Assembly (NCBI GenBank): GCA_000310025.1
Contig: FN649748.1
Coordinates: 1,839,942 to 1,868,635, forward strand
Length of the DNA stretch: 28,694 bases
From: Ectocarpus siliculosus
Lineage: Eukaryota > Sar > Phaeophyceae > Ectocarpales > Ectocarpaceae
Direction: 5' to 3'
Position 1 is the first letter of the stretch. The number at the start of each line of letters is the position of its first letter. The notes beneath the pieces were generated by a model. The model was given only the letters and a program-made list of their open reading frames with translations, did no database searches and was not told where the DNA came from. Shown here one piece after another: positions 11,100-21,381 of the stretch. A program made the translations under genes and the position numbers.

Positions 11100-14000
11100 A
11101 TGCGGTTCCTTCATTTGATCCGGCCGGTCATGTGCGTCCTCCCTGAGGTCGCACAACCGGACCGCAAAGTGAGTCAAGTTTTTGCGTGCCTTGCTCTCAC
11201 GAGCGGGCGGTTGTGGAGAGAGAGAGGGGTTGGATGGGCAGCACGGTGAGCGGTCAGCGACAGAGATGAGCCACACGCCCTCGTCGCATGTCTACGTGGT
11301 GGCTCAGCTCCCCAGCCCCCGCTCGAAAGATGATACCACACATCTGTCTGTCTCCCACCCCGTCTCTTTTGGTCGGAGTTAGACTCTTTCGTGAAGGTGT
11401 GTGTATGCGGCTGTGGGGTGTGGGTGTTTTATGAACCGTTGCGGGCAGAGAAGAACCGGCGCAGCTTGTGGGCATACAGAGGGAGTAAGCGGCAGACTCT
11501 GCTTGCTTGCTTGCTTGCTTGGCCCATGGTCTTGGCGATGGATGCGTCAGGACGAGGACAAACATAGCTGCTTCCTTGCCTCAGCTTGGACCCAAACAGG
11601 TTACACCTGCTGTGTTGTCGTGTATTTGTTCGCTGGTGGTGTGGTTGTGACACATTTGTTGGTGGGTCGACACGTAACGCTGCACGCAGAGTGCCACGCG
11701 AGGAGGGCCACTAAACTGTGGCACACGCTCGTCCCCACCCGTGAGGCCATCAGCCATGCAATCTCGCACGAACAGAGGGTGATAGAGAGAGGTGGTAGGC
11801 TGCGCAGAGTCGGGGTATACCGCCGTAGCTTCTTGATTATGTACCTGTTGGGCGCTGACGGATTTGCGCACAATCAACGATCGGGTAAACACCAGCAGCC
11901 CTCGTGTACCCTGCTGGCCTACACACAGCAGTTTTGGTGCTCTCGCATCCCAGCACCAAATGTAGCTTCACCCTTCGCTTCGCAGAGGCCTTTATCCGCA
12001 ACGAGGGTGGCCATGTGTTCAGTTTTCTCTTGCCATGCGCTGGTCTCCTATTAGCTTCCCAGTGCCGGCCGGTAGCAGCACCTAATAATGAGGATTGAGT
12101 TGGTTGTGTAAGATACCACACCCCCTTGACCGATGTTCGAAAGCTCGAATACAGTACTCTTCCAACAAGCAAAAAAAAAAAAAAATCGGTGATGGCGGCA
12201 CCGAAATCGCGGGTGTTGGAAGCACCCAGGCGACATTTTTCCGAAAAGGCATGGTTTGGATTTGGCATTGTCTTCGTCGTGGCGTAGCCGAGCTTTGAAA
12301 ATCGGTTCCGAAGGGGATGGGGTACGTATGTATCTTATATCATCATCCCACGGCGGGTGCAGCCGACTATTTAACGATTTTTGCTGGAGGCGGAGAAATT
12401 GCGGTTGCGGTTGTTGGTGCCGAAGCGGCCACAGACCCCCTCGAGCTGAAGAGCTGCAAGGTTGCTCCTCGTTCACACTACAGTACACACACAACCCTGG
12501 TATTTGCTACTGCTGTGGAATGGCTAGCGCAACGACCGCTGCTTGGCGTCGTGGCACTCAGCTAGAGGAAAGCGCCCAGAACTTTCCATAACATATGCGT
12601 GAGATACACCGTAAATTCGGCCAGCAAGTGCGCAACCTATGTGTATATACATGTAGTCTACATCCACGGATAGATGAGGCCACTTTTTACCGCTTGGCTC
12701 GTCGTTGTCAGTATCACCTGCTGGTGCTGAGTGCTGCTGTAAAAACGCCCTTCCACATTTTCCACATTCACACCAACGCCCCAACTTGCCTTCTGAGCCC
12801 AATGACGCAAGAATCGTGTTCGCGTTTTAACAGTACACTTGTGCAAGGCTGAGGTTTTGTCATTGGTCAGCCGTGTAGCCCAGTCGACCCTATTGATGTT
12901 GAAGAAACACAGCAGCACACCGCGCATATACATTTTTTGTTTCTTTCAAAAGAATGCTCTGCTTGTGCAGTACGCATTCACATCACCACCCCCGACTGCC
13001 TACGCAGCACAACTTCACCCACTACTTACCTTTTAACAACACGTCCCTTTCTTCCGTTTGTGCTGTCTTTTTTTTTCTTTTCCGGACAACAAAAAAAAAC
13101 AATCAGATCCCTTTCCGGGAGAAAGTGCTGTGGACGGTGATCACGCTCTTCATCTTCCTAGTGTGCTGCCAGATTCCCATCTACGGCGTGCAGTCGGCCA
13201 AGTCGTCGGACCCGTTCTACTGGATGCGCGTCATCCTCGCCTCCAACCGCGGCACGCTCATGGAGCTCGGTAGGTCGCGATGATGTCTTTTTTTTCCTGT
13301 GTGTGTCTTCATTATTAGCATCGACCGCGCTAACCGGCTGACCAATGAAAATATGCCAGTCTCGGTGCGGTTGAAAACACGAAACACTTGTACATGCCAT
13401 GAACTGGGACTCCGTGAGGGGAGGGCATGGGGGAGGCTAAGCTATTCTACGGATTAAAGACAGAAACGGTAGCAACAGAGGAAGGCTGCACGTGTCTACC
13501 AAGGCTGCTACCTTGCACTCGAGGTCGTTTTGGAGTGCTTTCACCATCATCCTCCTGTGTGTGTGTTTTTTTTTTTTTCTCTTTTGCAGTAACGAAGGTC
13601 GTACGTTTTTTGTCGTGCTCGTGTTTAGGAGGTGTGCTGTGTGGTTATTTTAGTCAGCATCGACCGCGCTGCCCGGTTGACCAATGTGAAGACACCAAGC
13701 ACCGCTGTTTGTAGCGAGATAAGGGACCGCGAAAGAAATCGGGGTGGGTGGGGAATTTCTTCACCCCATGGCGCTCTCGGCACCGAAAAAGCGGCACATG
13801 CCAAACAACGTACCTATGTGTAGCACGTCCCTTTTTCGTGTTTGGTGGCACGCCGCCAAGTACCGTTGCTGTCGTAGCATTTTTTGCAAGCTGCCACGTT
13901 CGCTGGTTGCATGAGCCCCAACCGCCGGCCTCCCGCGGGAATAGGGAAGCTGCTGTTGTTTTTGAAGAGATTGCCTGGAAGCGACGGAAGTGGGTGCAAG

Positions 14001-17000
14001 CCGGGGGCGGGGTGCAGGGCGCGACGCGCGGCGGATTGTTACACACTTGAGATTTTTTTGCTGACTGCCGCTGCGATGCCGATAGGGATCGAAATCGACG
14101 GTCCCTGTGCCATACCGTATGTGTTGCGTTCCTGTCCCCTTAACATTGTCTCTTTTGTACGTATGCTCGCGGGGGGGGTGCGGGGACAGGTATTTCGCCG
14201 ATCGTGACGTCATCACTCGTTATGCAGCTGCTCGCCGGGTCTCGAATCATCGAGGTCAACCAGTCCATCAAGGAAGATCGGGCTCTGTTCAGCGGAGCGC
14301 AGAAGGTGAGCCAGCAGCACTGCGAAGAGAGAGGGGGGGTCCGTGGTTTGGTGTCGTGGGTGGGCAGTATTTACGGCCTTACTGCCCCCCCCCCCCCCTC
14401 GTGCCTCCCCTGTCGGGGGTTCTTGGCTAAGGCTGCCGGTCGGACGGTGTTAGTTACCCCCAAACGGGCATGGTTCTTCCTGAGAGCAATGTTTGTTATT
14501 TTCAGGTGGATGGTTGATTGTTTGATTGTTTGATTGTTTGATGGACATGCGGAGGTGTCAGGGCCAGTACCACCCGTGAGAGCATTCGACCGAGAGGTGG
14601 CGGGCAGCAAAACCGAAGGAGGGTGTGTGGATGAAACAGCTGGACAGCTTGGAGATCGGGAGGGAGGACGACCCGGTAGCGAAGTTGTACGAACTCGAGC
14701 ATGCTCTCCTTGAAGCTATTATAGATGCCGCTGGTACCAGATATCTGGTCAGATATCTGGTACCAGCGGCATCTAGCTTTAAGGAAAGCATTCCTGAGTT
14801 CGTACAACTTCGCCTCCCAGCCGATCTTCAAAACTGCCCAGCTGCTTCATCCGCACACCCTTCTGGCTGTTGGTCTCCTCGTATGTGTTTAATTCCGGAG
14901 TGCCGACGCTACCTAGACAGCCGTTCGACTGCAAACTCTGATGGTGGCTGGCGCCCGTCCAATGACCGCAATTCTGAAGCCGGTATCTACCAGCGAAAAC
15001 GCCAAAAAAAAACTGCTGTTGAAAAAAGCCCTCCCGAACTATATCAATGATTCCGTCACCCTTTCCCAGCTCTTCGGTATCCTGATCACGATCGGAGAGG
15101 CCGTGGCGTACGTGGTGTCTGGCATGTACGGTGACCTGTCTACCCTCGGTGCCGGTAACGCCATCCTCATCATCTGCCAGCTCTTCTTCGCCGGGCTGAT
15201 CGTTATCATCCTCGACGAGCTGCTGCAGAAGGGGTGAGAAGAAGGGCAAGTGCCACCGGCGTGCTTGTTTCCATACGGCTAGGACGATGAAGCGCGTTTG
15301 TGTAGCGGGTTGGCCAATCAAAAAGTGCGTTCTGTCTCCAGTGTTTGCGTGTACGCAGTGGCTGGCATCTGATGACAGAGCTCACACGCCGCGAACGACT
15401 ACTGCTTGTGGTGGTGACACCTGTAATAGGTACGGGCTCGGTTCGGGAATTTCCCTCTTCATCGCGACGAACATCTGCGAGACGATCATCTGGAAGGCGT
15501 TCTCGCCGACGACGATCAACACGGGGAGGGGGACCGAGTTCGAGGGAGCCATCATCGCACTCTTCCACCTCATGATCACGCGGCCAGACAAGGTGTGTAT
15601 CTCTACTGTAGCAGATGGTAGCGGCCGTGGTGTAGCGCCAGTGGCACGAGCAGGCCGGGCAGGTTGTGGGGCGACTATCTTGTCTGTTTTTTTTTCGCGT
15701 TCGGCGAGGATCGGGTCATCGCCTTGTGCGTGGCGTCGTGCGTCTCTTGGTTGTTTGCTTGTCGGGAGTGGAAATCACAGAAGAAGAGCCTTGCCCCGGC
15801 TCTCGCTTGCGGTCGTAATCTCTCCCTCTCCCTCTCTCTTGCAGATGCGCGCTCTGCAGGAGGCATTCTACAGGCAAAACCTCCCCAACATCACCAACCT
15901 CCTGGCGACCGCGCTCGTGTTCATCGTGGTGATCTACTTCCAGGGCTGGAGGGTGGACCTGCCGGTGAGAAGGTTATCGCCCCCGTCGTTCTCGTCGTTG
16001 TCGCTTGCTGGTGTTGGTTGTGAGTGCGATGGTGGTGAAAAAACTGTCAAGAGTATCGCCCCGGGGGTGCTGGTGTCGTACGTAAAGGTGTTCTTCTCTT
16101 GTTGGTGTTCAGTGTGTTTTGACGCGTTTAGATGCTGCGAGTTTGAGTTATTTTTGTCGGTTCTCCATTTTGCGGGTCGTTTGGTTGCTGTCCCGGTCGG
16201 TTCTCGTCTTGTGGGGGGTAGTACGCTTCGAGCTGAGTAGCGCCTTCCTGCTCGATTTACCTTGAGCGACGTCGCTGTTTACTTTTTGCGAGCCTGTCCC
16301 CCCTCCAGTCTAGATATTTGTCTCTCGGCGTTGGATTCATCCAAATCTCCATTTTAACGCGTCTTTTGTTCTTGACCTTGCGGTGCTCTCTGGTTCCCCT
16401 TGCGGTCCTCTTTCGTTCGCAGGTGAAGTACCAAAAGTACCGCGGTCAACAAGGCACCTACCCGATCAAGCTTTTCTACACGTCTAACATGCCCGTCATC
16501 CTCCAGACGGCCCTGGTGTCCAACCTCTACTTCCTCAGCCAGCTCCTGCACAACCGCTACGCTGGCAACCTGCTGGTGAGCTGTTTTTGACTACGCCATT
16601 GCCTCTTCTTCAAGCTTTTCTCCGGACTCCCCCGTGTTGTAGTTTGTCGGCTGTTGGGTGCGTTTGTATTGCCGCTTGACATGATGTGTGCAGGTATTGT
16701 AGGCGGACGTTTTTTTGTTTTGGAATGTCCGCGTAGGATTTTTTTTTCGTTTTCTGGCTGCAGTTTGTCTTTTTTTCTTGTCGGGAAAGACAAGCTTGAC
16801 AAGCGGCAATAGTTGGTGATGTGGCTGAAGTTTGAAGCGTCTTGCGTGTCTTTGACGTGCACAGGTCTAGAGCACAACCTGCTCTGTTGAGGTTCGGGGG
16901 TACACCACGCGTTTCCGTCCTTTTCGGTCATGAAACGGAGATTTATTTCTCTACCTGTAATATCACGCGTGATCACGTCCAACGGTCCTGGCTTGCCAAA

Positions 17001-19262
17001 TCTTTGAACGCTTGCCAGACCTAACGCTTGTTCCATTTTTTTGTTTTTTGTTTATAGGTGCGTCTTATGGGAAGATGGGCGGAGGTCGAGGGCATGCCCG
17101 GGACCTCGGTGCCCGTGGGTGGGCTGGCGTACTACATCTCGCCCCCGACCACCATGGCGGAGATCCTCAAGGACCCCGTCCACGCGGTGATCTACATCAC
17201 CTTCATCCTCACGGCGTGCGCGCTGTTCTCCAAGACGTGGATCGAGGTGTCGGGATCTTCGGCCAAGGTAGATAACTTTGTCTTTTTTTTTTTTTCAAGG
17301 AAGAAGCTTTTCGCGGCTGCTTGCGTTGCCTTTTCGCAACCTGGGGGCACGACGCAAGAGGGCTGGGAGACGTGATTGCGTGGCGTAGACTTTGTCTTTT
17401 TTTTTTTTTGTCATCATGCTTGTGGTGACAAGTGCGGTCGATGCTGGTGCCTCCTCGTTCCGTCGCAAGGCAGGTGTGTTGTAGCGACGGCTGCACGACG
17501 CCGGCGCCCCTGGCCCGATATTCCTCAAAACAACGCTTTATTTCTGTTTTTGTGTGTCTGTTCCCCGTCGCCGCTGCTGATGGCGTAGGACGTGGCGAAG
17601 CAGCTGAGGGACCAGCAGATGGTGATGAAGGGACACAGGGACGACGCCCTCGTGCACGTGAGTAAACGCAGCAGAGGTACAGCTAGTAGAGGTTGGGACC
17701 AGCGTACGTCACGGGACAGGCCTCTGCTTTGTCTATTTGTGTGTCGTTTATACTGTTCCGTCGTAGACGAGTGGCTTAGATTCAGGAGGGATTGGTGAGG
17801 CCTTTTGTGGCTCTCATTTTCAACAGCGTCGTCTCCATCCGCCTCTCCGGCGTATATAGACGATGTTGCCGGGATTGGCGACACGGGGGTGCAGCGGCCA
17901 TGCGCTCGCTCTACACAGCGAATGCCTATTGTACGCGCTTGCGCGTTCAGCAGCAACATTGTTTTGCATGGGAGAGGAATGGGATTGACTGGGACACAAC
18001 CGACGTCCTACCCGCTTTCCTCTCCGCTGGAAGGATACTTATGCTAGTTGTAGCTGGTTCCCAGGGGCACCACGAGAGTCGGTGATGGACCCGCATTGCT
18101 GTCTGCCGCAGTTTCTGTTGAAGAGTATCGAAGTACGAAGTAGTAGCGGATTGTTTTGCTGGAAGGGTTTTCTCTGCAGCACCCTGCCTTCGCTAGTCAT
18201 GACGAAGAACTGTGACAGGCCTGCGCTGTGAACCAAGAACTCTTCTCCATCAGGCTCCGTTTCCCGAAGTTTACTGGAACCCTGCCCTCTAACCTCCTCC
18301 GTCTTGGTTACCCCCCCCCCCCCCCCCCCCCCCCCCNNNNNNNNNNNNNNNNNNNNNNNNNNNNNNNNNNNNNNNNNNNNNNNNNNNNNNNNNNNNNNNN
18401 NNNNNNNNNNNNNNNNNNNNNNNNNNNNNNNNNNNNCCTTTTCGGGGTTATTTAGAGGATTTTGCGGGGATGGGGAACAGGGGGGGGAAGGGCCCAGGCG
18501 TTCCTTTTACAAAGGAAATGCTTTTTTTAGGGGTTGGGGGTTTCAGAAGAAACTTTTTTTTGCAGGGGGGGGGAAGGGGATGGATGGGGACAAAACGGAG
18601 TTCTTCCCCGTTTTTTTTTCGGGGGAAGGGATATTTTTGTTAGTGGTAGGGGTTTCCCGGGGGCCCCAGGAGATTGGGGGAGGGCCCCCCTTTGTTTTTT
18701 CCCCCATTTTTTTTTAAAGGTTTTGAAATTAAAAAGTAGTAGGGGTTTTTTTTGCGGAAAGGTTTTTTTTGGAACCCCCCCCCTTTCGCTATTCAGGAGA
18801 AAAAATTGGAACGGCCTTGGGTTGGAAACCAAAAATTTTTTTCCTTCGGGTTCCTTTTCCGAAATTTTACGGAAACCCCCCCTTTTACCTTCCCCCTTTT
18901 GGGTTCCCCCCCCCCCCCCCCCCCGCCTCCGGCCGTCTGCCCCCCTGTTTGTCACCGCACGTTGGGTGTCCCCGCCCGTCTCTCGTTCTGGCCAAAAACA
19001 ACCATGGGGTGCACTGCTTGTGCAAATGGTTTGGTTCGGGAACGAAAAAAAACGATGGGGAACAAAACAGGTACTCGAGCGTTACATCCCTACCGCGGCG
19101 GCGTTCGGCGGCATGTGCATCGGGGCGCTGACCGTGGCGGCGGATTTCTTGGGGGCGATCGGTTCCGGCACCGGGATCCTGCTGGCGGTGACCATCATCT
19201 ACCAGTATTACGAGATGTTCAGCAAGGAGCAGGGGGAGGCTATGGGCGGGCTAGGATTTTAA
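11100..19262 (+). CDS. SEC61A: Protein transport protein Sec61 subunit alpha, ten exons
   Basis: Pore-forming subunit of the ER Sec61 translocon, which passes nascent secretory and membrane proteins across or into the ER membrane. Exons: 11100-11168, 13107-13269, 14190-14305, 15070-15233, 15430-15592, 15845-15964, 16423-16575, 17058-17267, 17589-17657, 19071-19262. The sum is 1419 bases, 472 residues plus TAA (about 476 in animals). All introns are GT-AG; seven are phase 0, intron 2 is phase 1 and intron 4 is phase 2. Exon 1 encodes [17 protein letters not shown], the N-terminal amphipathic segment; its ATG is the only one in frame after a stop at 11058. Landmarks: [19 protein letters not shown] (TM1), [19 protein letters not shown] (plug region), [129 protein letters not shown]. 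No frameshift or missing segment. Intron 9 contains the assembly gap. Confidence 0.96.
11501..11522 (+). repeat. Microsatellite (GCTT)n
   Basis: About five units of GCTT inside SEC61A intron 1. Confidence 0.9.
12858..12905 (-). repeat. Inverted partial copy of the dispersed GACCAATG repeat
   Basis: Read on the - strand it shows CGGCTGACCAATGA, the same core as the + strand copies at 13309 and 22368, with several mismatches in the flanking part. It lies in SEC61A intron 1. Confidence 0.6.
13309..13515 (+). repeat. Dispersed repeat, copy in SEC61A intron 2
   Basis: Begins with ATTAGCATCGACCGCGCTAA and CCGGCTGACCAATGAAAA, continues through GCCATGAACTGGGACTCCGT and a GGGGGAGGCTAA segment, and ends near GTCTACCAAGGCTGC. 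About 200 bases match 22368-22560 in the same orientation with scattered differences. No coding capacity shared by the copies was seen. Family unknown. Confidence 0.8.
13646..13690 (+). repeat. Short second copy of the dispersed repeat head
   Basis: TCAGCATCGACCGCGCTGCC then CGGTTGACCAATGTG repeats the first 40 or so bases of the copy at 13309, about 340 bases downstream in the same intron. The two could be the direct-repeat ends of one insertion or two separate fragments. Confidence 0.6.
14514..14542 (+). repeat. Short tandem repeat (GATTGTTT)n
   Basis: Three and a half units of the 8-mer in SEC61A intron 3, just upstream of the fold-back element. Confidence 0.85.
14617..14864. mobile_element. 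Fold-back (MITE-like) element in SEC61A intron 3
   Basis: Left arm 14617-14747 and right arm 14750-14864 are reverse complements around a 2-base centre. The innermost 26 bases of each arm (14722-14747 and 14750-14775, containing GCCGCTGGTACCAGATATCTG split over codes no gene) pair perfectly. Outward, GAAGTTGTACGAACTC is perfect, and the rest carries mismatches plus a 12-base insertion in the left arm. The outer ends read AGGGTGTGTGGATGAAACAGC on the left and, reversed, AGGGTGTGCGGATGAAGCAGC on the right. No transposase is encoded. It lies wholly inside an intron and leaves the exons at 14305 and 15070 intact. Confidence 0.8.
18337..18436. other. Assembly gap (100 N) in SEC61A intron 9
   Basis: Exactly 100 N, the usual placeholder for a gap of unknown size. 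It directly follows 26 C (18311-18336), a stretch that commonly stops sequencing reads. The gap is inside an intron, so the coding sequence is unaffected. Confidence 0.97.
18437..18924 (+). other. Low-quality duplicate of 17842-18336 (assembly artefact)
   Basis: This stretch follows 17842-18336 base by base at nearly equal length (488 versus 495). Many bases are replaced by their neighbour, giving homopolymer-like runs. Both copies end at the same poly-C run. Examples: CGATGTTGCCGGGATT before the gap against GGATTTTGCGGGGATG after it, and AGTAGTAGCGGATTGTTTTG against AGTAGTAGGGGTTTTTTTTG. Frames that appear open here should not be annotated. Normal-looking intron sequence resumes at about 18925. 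Confidence 0.9.
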
Positions 19263-20595
19263 CTTGATAGATGACGCGGGGTTTCTCCGATCGATTGGGG
19301 CAGGGGGTGGGGGGGGGGGGGGTCGAGAGCATTGCCATGTTGAGGGTTTTAAGGACGGGCTGTACCCTGGTGCTGATGATCTCAAGGGAGTAAACTGAAG
19401 CTTGCAAGAGAGGATGTTGTGTGGTTGCGGTCAGGGCGGACTTGGTTGGAAATGGCGGGTGGTGGCTCTCTGTAGCTTGGACCCGTCCGTCTGCGATGTG
19501 TTTCGCTCCGTCCGCGTTGGATGCACTAACGGCGAGTCGCCGGCTGATGGTTCAATCTCGTTTCCCGGGGCAAAGCAGTAGATGATATTTGACGTGGTGG
19601 CGATGATGTTTGCGTGTGTCTCAATTCAAGGTGCAGTTTGACACATTATGGGGTTTTGTGCCTCCCTCGTCGACCTTCCAGGATTGTAACGGTGTTGTGA
19701 CGAATGGTTGGAAGAAATCTATTGGCCCGCGGCTGTTGTTGATCTCTCTCCTGTCTCTTACTTGGATATTTTCAAGTGGGATTCTTGAAGAATATCCTGC
19801 TTGCTCTGTCCCCGAGGGGACTGAAATTCCGCTGTCGTCGCTGATTCTTGGGGCGGTGAATTTACCGACGGCGCATTGATGACGAAAACCTTGACGTAGG
19901 ACACATCTTGGGAAACGTCCATGCTGCATATTCATCGGTCCCACCTGTTGGAACTCTTTTCGTTTGCTTTGATGCCAAGACATGGCTCGGTCACTCAGCC
20001 AACAAAATCAACCATAGCGCCATGAAGAAGCCTCCGAACGGGGGATCCCATGGTCACAGCATTGATTGAGCCGTTGGCCGCTGGCAACAGCGAACACCCG
20101 GCGTGGTGTGCGACAAAAGTCGAGACATTGGCCTCTGTTTCGTGTGCACAGACGAGGTGCACCTGCACCTAGCGGGCGAACCCACAGCATAGAACAATCT
20201 CGCCCGACAGATTATTGTCTTCCTCGTTCCCCCAATCTTCGTCCTGTCCTGGCCATGAGGACCGTGGCGGTTGTAGCGACGCGTTGTCCGTGGGCGAACG
20301 GCGGGACCCCCCCCGTGCATTTCTGGCGGCCCTGTGGGAATTGGCGATACCGCCGGCGTCCATTCTTGCACCACCGGCCGCGTTCCTCCTGGTGGTGGAC
20401 CTCCTCGGCGCAGGACCCGCAGGGAGTCGGTTGCTGTGGTGCGACGTGCGAAGCCCCCTTCCGTCACCTCCTTCAACGACATAGGGAGCGGCATCGTTCA
20501 CCGCCAACGCCCGCGGCACCCACACACTGTCCTTGTGCTCCCGTTTGCCCTTCCCACTCGATCTGCCGCCGTTACATCGTCAGTGCGCGGTGACC
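19263..20595. other. 3' flank of SEC61A and region up to the kinase-like exon
   Basis: Starts with the SEC61A 3' UTR, including a G-rich run at about 19300-19322. On the - strand, 19944-19762 is a possible internal exon (CAG acceptor, GTAAGA donor, 61 open codons), and 20525-20169 is a Pro/Ser/Arg-rich open frame ending ...LCCGFAR. Either could belong to the kinase-like gene at 20596-21381, but nothing recognisable is encoded, so neither is called a gene. Confidence 0.4.
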
Positions 20596-21381
20596 TTAGC
20601 CTCGCCGGATACTGCAGGAGGCGTTTTGGCTGTCCACCACTCCTCTTCCTCCTCCCACTCCCACCACCGACGTCGCCGCCACCCCTCCTCCCGCATCGGC
20701 AGACCCCGGCATCACCGCCGCAGATCCCCCGGTAACAACTCCGACAAACACTGGCAACCGGACAACCGATGCGGTGCTTGCGACCGGCACGACATGGTGA
20801 CCACCCCCGCTGGGACCGTCGTGGGACGACAATCCTCCAGAAACAACTCTAAATACGGGAACGGAACCTCCCGGGAAGGGTCGGGATGCCGTCGACCACG
20901 GGCCGTCGGTGGCTGGCGCCGCCGATGGAGCAAGAGCTGAACGTCCGCCTCCTCCTCCCTCCTCCTCCTTAGCAGCAGCACTACCGTCAGCTGTTTCCCT
21001 CGAAACAACGGGGCCCACCGCCACCGCCGGGATGACCGCCGGGATGATGATGTTATATACCCCTGCAACGGCCGCGACCTGGTCTGGAACTGCGCTCCCG
21101 CGTCCTTCCAAAGCTCCAGACACCGCGTCTAGGGTATCGGGCACCGGCAGCGGCGGGTGGGGCGCTCCGTGGTCGTCGGTGACGCCAGCCTCTCCGGCGT
21201 CCGTGCTGGCCGTTCGGGACGGTCCACCCCCAGCCACCGCTGACACCGTCGCCGCCGAGATGACTCCCCGGGTCTCGATCTCGAGCAGGCACTCGTTCAT
21301 GTCGTTCACGGCGAGTATCTCGGACATGGGAGGTCGCTTCGTCGGGTCTGGCGAGAGCGCCTTGGTGAGAAGGTTGATGAC
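20596..21381 (-). CDS. Protein-kinase-like C-terminal exon with low-complexity tail (partial or pseudogene)
   Basis: The frame opens after a plausible 3' splice site (pyrimidine-rich tract, then GTAAAG, exon from 21381). It starts VINLLTKALSPDPTKRPPMS, EIL. The LxxDPxKRPxxxEIL pattern is subdomain XI of eukaryotic protein kinases, with its invariant Arg. About 220 residues follow, rich in Gly, Ala, Val, Pro and Ser (261 codons in all), with no further domain; the stop is at 20596-20598. The ATP-binding and catalytic subdomains (GxGxxG, HRDxK, DFG, APE) were not found on the - strand up to the window's right edge. The rest of the gene is therefore beyond a long repeat-filled intron or outside the window, or this is a stranded fragment. 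The 3' boundary may be wrong if a donor inside the tail is used. Confidence 0.42.
   Translation of the reverse strand, partial: VINLLTKALSPDPTKRPPMSEILAVNDMNECLLEIETRGVISAATVSAVAGGGPSRTASTDAGEAGVTDDHGAPHPPLPVPDTLDAVSGALEGRGSAVPDQVAAVAGVYNIIIPAVIPAVAVGPVVSRETADGSAAAKEEEGGGGGRSALAPSAAPATDGPWSTASRPFPGGSVPVFRVVSGGLSSHDGPSGGGHHVVPVASTASVVRLPVFVGVVTGGSAAVMPGSADAGGGVAATSVVGVGGGRGVVDSQNASCSIRRG

Larger units (their letters stand above)
11169..13106 (+). other. SEC61A intron 1 (1938 bases)
   Basis: Separates the 23-codon first exon from the rest of the gene. It begins GTGAGT and ends AATCAG. Inside are a CTTG microsatellite (11501-11522), an A run (about 12171-12184) and an inverted partial copy of the dispersed repeat (12858-12905). 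The 217-codon open frame at 11401-12054 has no recognisable motif and is treated as chance. Confidence 0.85.

Noticed and set aside
11401-12054. 217-codon open frame inside SEC61A intron 1
   Set aside because: No recognisable domain, crosses the CTTG microsatellite, and lies between two firmly identified SEC61A exons on the same strand.
18437-18955. Open frames on both strands just after the assembly gap
   Set aside because: They lie in the low-quality duplicate of the sequence before the gap.
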